Source: CAIKLP01 sp965279595
GTDB lineage: Bacteria; Bacteroidota; Bacteroidia; Sphingobacteriales; Sphingobacteriaceae
Assembly: GCA_965279595.1 (NCBI GenBank)
Contig: OZ257246.1
Span: 1,612,001 to 1,676,000, forward strand
Direction: 5' to 3'
Length of the DNA: 64,000 bases
Below the pieces are notes generated by a model that had not been told where the DNA came from, made no database searches, and worked only from the letters and a program-made list of their open reading frames with translations. The position numbers and the translations under genes are program-made. The first letter of the stretch is position 1. Each line of letters begins with the position of its first letter. Below are positions 41,743-47,764 of the stretch, piece after piece.

Positions 41743-43104
41743 TTATTTGCCTTTAATGGTTAATGTTTGTTTCAATGAGCCGACATGATTTTTACCATCA
41801 TTATCCATTAGTGCAACACCAAATAGATAATTTTTTGTAGTGGCTATATTAAATTGAGCATCATCTGAATTATTGGTAATTAAATTTCTTACTAATAATA
41901 CTTTGTATTTGGTATGAGGAGAAATAGTATTTAATCTACTACGTGTTACATTTGAAACTGACCAAATATCAGCAGCACTTCCATCTGGTGTGTTTAAATA
42001 ATTTCCTGGCAATGATCCCATTCCTTTAATAAATGCAATTAAGTCATTTTGTGATCCAACAGGTACTTGTGTCCAGTATGGTTTGCCTGTATGTAAATCG
42101 CTTACAGAGAAATTTTTTATTCCATCTCTTGAATATTTACTTGCAAATCCAACGGATGCAAATGCAGTTCCATCACCAAATGGTCCATTACCTTCACCAA
42201 AATCACCATGACAATGGTTACAACCATATACACTGTTTAAGTAAATACTTTTGCCTGAAGTAATATCTCCAATAAAAGCTGTTTTATTTAAAAGGTAATA
42301 TCCGGGATCTAGTGTCGTTGATTTTCCATCTGGACGAATGACTGTTTGTTCAACACCATTCCATTCATAAATAGGACTTGTGCGAGCTGTAGAATTTGTT
42401 TTGTTTAAAATGGCCATCACATTTCCTAAATCATTTTGTAATGGATTTGTATTGCTAATGTTCATATCATGTGCATAGCCAAGTGGTTCTGAAGTAGCTA
42501 AATCCCAATTCCAAATATCAGCGCTACCAGAAAGTGTTTGCATGGTGTTTGAATGACAAGTAGCTGCACATCCTACATTATTAAAAGAACCGGAAGCACT
42601 CACCGCATTATTTAAATCAAACGCAAGAGCAACTTTATCACTATTTCCTTGAGTAGTCCAGCCTTCTGAAGTATCAGATTTTAATGGATCTGTTGGTCCA
42701 TTAAGAATTGAGGCAAAACTCATTGGACTCAAATCATTGTCGGTCCATTCAATATATAAGTAGAGTTTACTATCATCATAGGCCGCTTTCATAATTAAAT
42801 CTGGATTGATACCAGCATTGAATGATGTAGTGCCATTAAAAGTTCCAGTCATATTTAAATAACCATTGGTATAAAGTCCATTTTTATTTAAATCAGTAAC
42901 AGGAATTTTTAGAAAGTTGGCAGATTTCCAATAAGCATCAGTTAAGTTAATTGGTCCAACAGCTGTATAGTTAGCTTCTAATGTTGTTGTTTCTTTAGCA
43001 GTTTTTGGTTTTGGTGCTTCAAGAAAATATTCTTGTTCGCAAGCAACTAAAATCAAAGAAATTACTATTGCAACAAATGTGAAGTATTTGTTATTGCGTT
43101 TCAT
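41743..43104 (-). CDS. Ethylbenzene-dehydrogenase-like haem-binding lipoprotein with cytochrome c motif
   Basis: A 453-residue predicted lipoprotein (lipobox LVAC, then EQEYFLEAPK). The main part resembles the EB_dh/cytochrome c-552 haem-binding domain (LTDAYWKSANFLKIPVTDLN, DPDLIMKAAYDDSKLYLYIEWTD-like segment, DKVALAFDLN, AATCHSNTM with CX3CH). A second haem motif, GCNHCHGDFGEGNGPFGDGT, is standard CXXCH, and LIAFIKGMGSLPGN contains a candidate axial Met. It should carry two haems at the membrane surface. In known systems EB_dh subunits pair with molybdoenzymes, which are absent here. Confidence 0.8.
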   Translation of the reverse strand: MKRNNKYFTFVAIVISLILVACEQEYFLEAPKPKTAKETTTLEANYTAVGPINLTDAYWKSANFLKIPVTDLNKNGLYTNGYLNMTGTFNGTTSFNAGINPDLIMKAAYDDSKLYLYIEWTDNDLSPMSFASILNGPTDPLKSDTSEGWTTQGNSDKVALAFDLNNAVSASGSFNNVGCAATCHSNTMQTLSGSADIWNWDLATSEPLGYAHDMNISNTNPLQNDLGNVMAILNKTNSTARTSPIYEWNGVEQTVIRPDGKSTTLDPGYYLLNKTAFIGDITSGKSIYLNSVYGCNHCHGDFGEGNGPFGDGTAFASVGFASKYSRDGIKNFSVSDLHTGKPYWTQVPVGSQNDLIAFIKGMGSLPGNYLNTPDGSAADIWSVSNVTRSRLNTISPHTKYKVLLVRNLITNNSDDAQFNIATTKNYLFGVALMDNDGKNHVGSLKQTLTIKGK

Positions 43105-43173
43105 ATTTGGCTATCAATATTGTAAATGCAAATAAACTGAGTGGAAATATTCCACTCAGTTTTAATGTGGGTA

Positions 43174-43539
43174 TTATTGAACAGTAAGATCAACTTTAAT
43201 TTCACCGCTGTTACCACCAAGTGTTACAGCAGCACCTCCTGAACTTAAAAGAATATTTAAATCAGTGGTATATTCTGCATCAACAAAATAATCTCCTTTT
43301 GAAAGGCCTGCAAATTGATAGTTCCCACTTGCATCGGTTAAAGTTGTTGCATCATAATTAGTTGTAGCTTCTTTCGTATCAAATGCAATATGTACTACTG
43401 CACCTGTTACCGCTGCTCCATTTGCGGTGATTGATCCTTTGATTATATTTTTTCCTTCAAAGCCAGCATCCTTACTGCATGATGTAATTGCAAATACAGA
43501 GATGAATAGGAGTATGAATGATATTTTTAACGTTTTCAT
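43174..43539 (-). CDS. Small lipoprotein with carboxypeptidase-regulatory-like domain
   Basis: A 121-residue predicted lipoprotein (lipobox ITSC, then SKDAGFEG). The body is one CarboxypepD_reg/CNA-B-like beta sandwich: IIKGSITANGAAVTGAVVHI, TLTDASGNYQFAGLSKGDYF. The operon position between YceI and the EB_dh-like protein suggests an accessory envelope role. Function unknown. Confidence 0.75.
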   Translation of the reverse strand: MKTLKISFILLFISVFAITSCSKDAGFEGKNIIKGSITANGAAVTGAVVHIAFDTKEATTNYDATTLTDASGNYQFAGLSKGDYFVDAEYTTDLNILLSSGGAAVTLGGNSGEIKVDLTVQ

Positions 43540-43598
43540 AATTTTATTTTTAGAAATTCTTAAATGAATAATTTGTTAATTGAATGAATTGGATTGAA

Positions 43599-44354
43599 TT
43601 AGTAAGAATTGGTAACCATATTACAATCCACTCTTACTGTTACTAAATCTGCAATTGATGTAGAGGTAACTCCAAAAACTGTCAATGCATTAATTCCAAA
43701 TTCACCTTGTAATCCTGCTCTATCAGTTTTCTTACCAGTTGTTGCATTGGTTGTTGTTGAAATTCCTGTATAACTCATCGGCATATCGATTGATCTAGTT
43801 ACTCCTCTAAAAGTGAAATCACCAGTTACTAAATATCCATTTCCGTATTTTTTTACTGAAGTACTTTTGAACCAAGCAGTATCTGTGTTTGCTCTTGGAG
43901 CTAATAATAAAGGACTCACTGTTACTGTATCAAATTTTACACCCATATAACCTGGACCACATTTTCCATAAGCATCTCTTCCAGGTTCGCCAGTATTAAA
44001 AGTTGATAATTGAACCCAAGCTTCAACAGTGGTATTTGTTGGAGTAGCTTGATCGAAGTTCACCTTCATATCAAAAATATTGAATCTGCCTGTTAAAAGA
44101 GCTCCATTAGTATAGTATTTGGTTTCCCACATAATGTTACTATGTGATTTGTCAACTTTCCATGCTCCTGCAGTGGTGTAGGTATTAGGTGGATAGCCAC
44201 CAATAGTGGCATTTATTTGATCTGTTCCAGAATTGCCACTTCCTGTAAGTAAATCAAATGTGTTTTCTTTTTTGCAACTGCTAATAAATACAATTGACAA
44301 TACAATTAATGCAGTAGCTGCAAATAATAGTTTCTTTAATGAGTTCGTTTTCAT
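43599..44354 (-). CDS. YceI-domain lipoprotein
   Basis: A 251-residue predicted lipoprotein (lipobox ISSC, then KKENTFDL). A YceI domain spans about residues 60-248: AWKVDKSHSNIMWETKYYTN, LTGRFNIFDMKVNFDQ, VTGDFTFRGVTRSIDMPMSY. YceI binds isoprenoids such as quinone-like lipids, which fits a quinone-linked operon. It is the first gene of the operon; two FNR-like palindromes and a -7 box lie upstream. Confidence 0.88.
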   Translation of the reverse strand: MKTNSLKKLLFAATALIVLSIVFISSCKKENTFDLLTGSGNSGTDQINATIGGYPPNTYTTAGAWKVDKSHSNIMWETKYYTNGALLTGRFNIFDMKVNFDQATPTNTTVEAWVQLSTFNTGEPGRDAYGKCGPGYMGVKFDTVTVSPLLLAPRANTDTAWFKSTSVKKYGNGYLVTGDFTFRGVTRSIDMPMSYTGISTTTNATTGKKTDRAGLQGEFGINALTVFGVTSTSIADLVTVRVDCNMVTNSY

Positions 44355-44422
44355 AATTATATCGATTTAAAATTGTTTTAGATCATTAAAACAGTTTGTA
44401 GAATTAGCTGCTTTAGGATGTT

Positions 44423-44488
44423 TAAAGTTAGACTGCTTATTGACCTAGGAATATGACTTATGTCATGTTTCTAAATGATTGATATCAT
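44423..44488 (-). promoter_or_regulatory. Promoter of the electron-transfer operon with two FNR/CRP-like palindromes
   Basis: The 338-bp stretch before the YceI gene holds two inverted repeats of the form ATGAY-N4-RTCAT: ATGACTTATGTCAT (44453-44466) and ATGATTGATATCAT (44475-44488), centres 22 bp apart. On the minus strand a -7 box TAACTTTA lies at 44430-44423. If transcription begins about 4 bp after it, the operator centres are near -40.5 and -62.5, the classical activating positions for FNR/CRP proteins. Confidence 0.65.
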
Positions 44489-44692
44489 GAATTCAATTAA
44501 GCCTTTGGGATATATAATATTAAGGTATTTGAATGCGATAGCTGAATAATAAGTGATTTTTGCAAATCTTAGTAGATTTGTGTAAACAAAGAATTAGTCT
44601 AAATGGAAAGAGTTTGCTAAGGGAAGGTTTATTACATTTTGATTGAATGATCAAAACAAGTTGTAATAGAATTTTATAAAAGGTAAAATCAA

Positions 44693-44920
44693 TTATTGGT
44701 TGTTTTTACGAATCAAGTATAGGTATAGGTTCTCCACCTTTGTTCTTGCCCAAGGTGTTTTACGTAAAAATGTTAAGCTTGATTTAATACTCGGATCATG
44801 TTTAAAACAATTGATTTTAATTTCTGCATCCATATATTCCCATCCATGATTTTCAACTAAATAAATCAATATTTGTTCGAGTGTTACATTGTGTAATGGA
44901 TTGTTCTTCTGTGTTTCCAT
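44693..44920 (-). CDS. VF530-family (DUF2132) small DNA-binding-like protein
   Basis: A 75-residue protein: NNPLHNVTLEQILIYLVENH, GWEYMDAEIKINCFKHDPSI, SSLTFLRKTPWARTKVENLY. This is the full VF530/DUF2132 signature (NPLHG-TLE, RKTPWAR-KVE-LY), a helical fold proposed to bind DNA. ATG at 44920 is chosen; a GTG nine bases upstream adds only three residues. It is monocistronic. Confidence 0.92.
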   Translation of the reverse strand: METQKNNPLHNVTLEQILIYLVENHGWEYMDAEIKINCFKHDPSIKSSLTFLRKTPWARTKVENLYLYLIRKNNQ

Positions 44921-44989
44921 ATTGAACACTAAATTACTTTAAAATTTTATAAAAGCAGATTTCAACTTAAATATATATGCAATTTCTAA

Positions 44990-45403
44990 TTACCAACTAT
45001 ATAAGCATGCCATTTTTCCAGTTTCTAAATTTAAAAATTGATAGTATACAATTGGTAGAGAAGAGATTCTTTCACCGTTATTCAAAACCAATATCACACG
45101 GAAATAAACTGTTGAATTGCTTTGTGTAATTCTTTGAACCTGATCATTTTCCAAATTGTTTTCATTCATAGCTTTTTTGGTGATTATGGGTTTGAAAGAA
45201 ATGCCATTTTCTGATTTTTCTATGATATAGTATTTAACATCTTGTTGATTCCTTGTATGCCAATGTAAGGTGGTTGATTCAGTAATTAAATTTGTTTTGA
45301 TAGAGAGAGAAACTGAAGTAGTTAGGCTGTCAGTGTTTTGTGCTTTTGCTGTAAAATTTAGCATTAATATAATTACTGCAATTGTGGTTTGAATAGTTTT
45401 CAT
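44990..45403 (-). CDS. Small secreted protein, paralog of the gene at 36139
   Basis: A 137-residue protein with a signal peptide (MKTIQTTIAVIILMLNFTAKAQ) and a stand-alone fibronectin-like module: TTLHWHTRNQQDVKYYIIEKS, ENGISFKPIITKK, STVYFRVILVLNNGERISSL. It ends GKMACLYSW without a T9SS domain. It is similar in layout and motifs to the 136-residue protein at 36139, and the two lie on either side of the electron-transfer operon with matching promoters. Function unknown. Confidence 0.68.
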   Translation of the reverse strand: MKTIQTTIAVIILMLNFTAKAQNTDSLTTSVSLSIKTNLITESTTLHWHTRNQQDVKYYIIEKSENGISFKPIITKKAMNENNLENDQVQRITQSNSTVYFRVILVLNNGERISSLPIVYYQFLNLETGKMACLYSW

Positions 45404-45428
45404 GATTTTTTTCGATTGATTTACAATT

Positions 45429-45500
45429 CAAAGGTATTGTGGACATGACTTGTATTTGTAATCGAAATCATTGAATATGCGAATTCACTGAATTCATTGA
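45429..45500 (-). promoter_or_regulatory. Promoter shared with the paralog at 36549
   Basis: Plus-strand TCACTGAATTCATTGA at 45485-45500 is a near-palindrome like the one at 36645. On the minus strand TTCAATG lies at 45475-45469 and the -7 box TACCTTTG at 45436-45429, all at the same spacing as in the paralog. The leader would be about 22 bases. Confidence 0.65.
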
Positions 45501-45589
45501 TTCGTAAGGAAAATGATATTTAAAAAGGAGGGTAATGCCTTCTATTCGGAATTTTCAGTGCTTAAAAGAATCGAAATTTAATGAAGTAT

Positions 45590-46336
45590 TTAAAATTGAA
45601 TTACTATTTGAAAAACTTTTGGGTAGCTTATTAAATTTTGAGGCTCATGACAATGTTTAACAATTAACTTCATAAGTTTATCAAAATATACTTTGTTCAT
45701 AATTTTTTGTTTCTCATTTTGTTCATTCATGATATTCAAAAGTATTGGAATTAAGTTTCCCAATTCTTCTGAATTTCCAATAGGTTGGGTAGATTTAATA
45801 CTGAAGTTTTTTACAGACTCATTATTTTTAAGTGCAAATACTTTTGCTCCAAAATCATTTTCTATTTTATCAAAATCATACATTCTTTTGTACATTTCAT
45901 TGAACAAGAAAATGGAATTTAATTTTGGATAGGATGAAATGGTTGAGAAATCAACCATTTCAATGAGTATCCTACCTTCTTCATTAAGATGTTTGGTACA
46001 GTACTTAATAATATCTTCAATTTTGTCAAATTCAATTGATAGTATTCTGCAGAAAACTAAATCAATTGGTTTAATATTTTGAAGTTCTTCTGACTTAGTA
46101 GAACTATCAAGTATTTCGTTGAAATTAATAGTATTTGTTGATTTAAAATCGATTGGAAATTTACCTTTGTCATTGGTTAATATTCCAAGATGATTTTGAA
46201 TCTCTAAAAAGCGGTTGCTTTTTTTTGCATTTAGTAATAGAAAATCAGTGCTAGCTGATAGAAATATTTTAGATAGTATTTTACTTAATTCGTTTTTGGT
46301 ATCATTATACGTTTCATTTAAAAAAGAAATATCCAT
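45590..46336 (-). CDS. Degenerate class-I SAM methyltransferase-like protein
   Basis: A 248-residue soluble protein. The second half of a Rossmann methyltransferase is recognisable: IDLVFCRILSIEFDKIEDII and HLNEEGRILIEMVDFSTISSYP match the pattern DLV-AR-LL-H...LKPGG-L-ved-DFS--cyP of family members. The glycine-rich SAM-binding motif I is missing (FLEIQNHLGILTNDKGKFPI), so catalysis is doubtful. It directly follows the polysaccharide export gene (1 bp gap), so the two are co-transcribed. It may be regulatory or a relic. Confidence 0.6.
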   Translation of the reverse strand: MDISFLNETYNDTKNELSKILSKIFLSASTDFLLLNAKKSNRFLEIQNHLGILTNDKGKFPIDFKSTNTINFNEILDSSTKSEELQNIKPIDLVFCRILSIEFDKIEDIIKYCTKHLNEEGRILIEMVDFSTISSYPKLNSIFLFNEMYKRMYDFDKIENDFGAKVFALKNNESVKNFSIKSTQPIGNSEELGNLIPILLNIMNEQNEKQKIMNKVYFDKLMKLIVKHCHEPQNLISYPKVFQIVIQF

Positions 46337-46337
46337 A

Positions 46338-47111
46338 TTATTTACTTACAACGGTACTTATGAAATAGATATTTGTTAAAGCCAAAAAGGGTTGAACGAA
46401 GCTCGAAAAAGCAGTAAATACATCAGCGGCAGGGTATATTCTGATAGGGTCAACAATGATAATATCTTTATCTTGTAAAGATAATTCATCATAACCCAAG
46501 CTTTTTGATTTTCTCATATCCACCAAAATAATTTCTGGATTTTTAAAATCTCCTCTAATTATTCGAACACATTTCTTTTTTGCTTTGGGTGTTAAACCAT
46601 GTGCTTCTGAAATTAAATCAAATAAGGTTAGGTTATCTCTATCAATTAAATAAGTACCTTGATTATTAACTTCACCAAGTAATGACACTTTAATATTCAC
46701 AATTGAAACTTCTATAATTGGATTGTTAATGACATTGGAATATAACTTTTCTAATTTTCTGGAGGCTTCTTCCCGAGTTAAACCTGATAGCTGAATTTTA
46801 CCTACCAATTGAAAATTGGCGAAGCCATCTTTATCGATTAAGTACCCTGACCTATTTGTTAAATTATCGGTGCTTGCACCATAATAAGTATTGGTGATAT
46901 CATAATTGTTTAAAAATTTAAGGGAAACTTTATCTCCCGATTTTATGATATGGCAATCATTTGGTTTACGATCATTATTTTTATTAATGATATAAACAGG
47001 TTCATTTCCTTTCATTCTTTCGCCTGGGTTTAATAAAACGTTTTTATGGCTGCATGAGCTTAATGAATAAATTGAAATGATAATTAATAGTATTGATTTT
47101 ATATTTTTCAT
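46338..47111 (-). CDS. Polysaccharide export lipoprotein (Wza-like, Poly_export plus SLBB)
   Basis: A 257-residue predicted lipoprotein (lipobox LSSC, then SHKNVLLNPG). The Poly_export domain spans about residues 40-140 (CHIIKSGDKVSLKFLNNYDI, SGYLIDKDGFANFQLVGKIQ, LSGLTREEASRKLEKLYSNV), and an SLBB-like domain follows (VSLLGEVNNQGTYLIDRDNL, DLISEAHGLTPKAKKK). It should form or line an outer-membrane polysaccharide pore. No Wzc-type kinase or glycosyltransferase is nearby, so it is isolated from its usual partners. ATG at 47111 starts the signal. Confidence 0.88.
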   Translation of the reverse strand: MKNIKSILLIIISIYSLSSCSHKNVLLNPGERMKGNEPVYIINKNNDRKPNDCHIIKSGDKVSLKFLNNYDITNTYYGASTDNLTNRSGYLIDKDGFANFQLVGKIQLSGLTREEASRKLEKLYSNVINNPIIEVSIVNIKVSLLGEVNNQGTYLIDRDNLTLFDLISEAHGLTPKAKKKCVRIIRGDFKNPEIILVDMRKSKSLGYDELSLQDKDIIIVDPIRIYPAADVFTAFSSFVQPFLALTNIYFISTVVSK

Positions 47112-47142
47112 TTTTGAGTTTTTATTGGCAGGCAAACACAGA

Positions 47143-47212
47143 ACAGGCAGTCCATACTATGATTTTTTAAACAGTATAAATTGAAAAACTACTGTTGATT
47201 GAATCTGCCTGT
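47143..47212. repeat. Inverted repeat upstream of the export gene
   Basis: ACAGGCAG (47143-47150) and CTGCCTGT (47205-47212) are 8-bp perfect arms around a 54-base AT-rich spacer, 32 bp upstream of the export gene ATG. It could be a leader hairpin; no T run follows, so it is not a terminator. Confidence 0.4.
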
Positions 47213-47249
47213 ATCTGGTGTTGCTAATAGCTGGAATTTTTTCTTGATT

Positions 47250-47570
47250 TTATTTTTTGAGATAAATAGAAAAGTTATTTTGGAAATCATTATGGATAAG
47301 AATATTTTTTTCATACATATGAGTTGAATTGTTTTTCAACTGCTTGGTAAAAAAAAATAACCTAATACTTGGATTTAGTTTCTGAGTTCCATTCGCGTTA
47401 CCTGGAATGGTTACTCTTTCTGTACCCTTAAGCACATTAATTAGTAACCAATTCCTGGGTGTACCCCAAACACCGCTGATAACACTTAAAATCTTTAACC
47501 TTAAATTAGATTCAAAAGTTGTAGAATGTAAAGGATGATTATAATCCTTTACAACAATTAATTTGTTCAT
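47250..47570 (-). CDS. Possible small protein, unknown
   Basis: An ATG-started 106-codon frame in an otherwise empty stretch of about 650 bp. The first 70 residues (KDYNHPLHSTTFESNLRLKI, GVWGTPRNWLLINVLKGTER) have ordinary composition and codon use. The last 35 residues follow a run of nine T/A bases (at 47349-47357) and are less convincing, so a frameshift there is possible. No family or signal peptide is recognised. It would lie upstream of the export lipoprotein on the same strand. Confidence 0.35.
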   Translation of the reverse strand: MNKLIVVKDYNHPLHSTTFESNLRLKILSVISGVWGTPRNWLLINVLKGTERVTIPGNANGTQKLNPSIRLFFFTKQLKNNSTHMYEKNILIHNDFQNNFSIYLKK

Positions 47571-47650
47571 TGTTTAGTTTTTTAATAAATACTTCTTGTT
47601 TAAAAAATCATTGCGAAAGTATTTCCCAAACACATTAATTAAAAGAAATT

Positions 47651-47714
47651 TACCCCTATGATGTTATCAATTACCCCGAAAATGTTAGTTGGATATCCCC
47701 TAAGAATGTTAGTA
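47651..47714 (+). promoter_or_regulatory. Three direct repeats (CCCC-N5-ATGTTA) upstream of the propeller-kinase gene
   Basis: TACCCCTATGATGTTAT, TACCCCGAAAATGTTAG and ATCCCCTAAGAATGTTAG follow one another with CCCC at 47653, 47674 and 47697 (spacings 21 and 23 bp), about 50-110 bp before the kinase ATG. Helically phased direct repeats suggest an operator, possibly for the LuxR-type regulator of the same unit. Confidence 0.55.
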
Positions 47715-47764
47715 TATTTATACTTACAGATCATATTGGGTTGTAATTGATATGTTATTTAATA

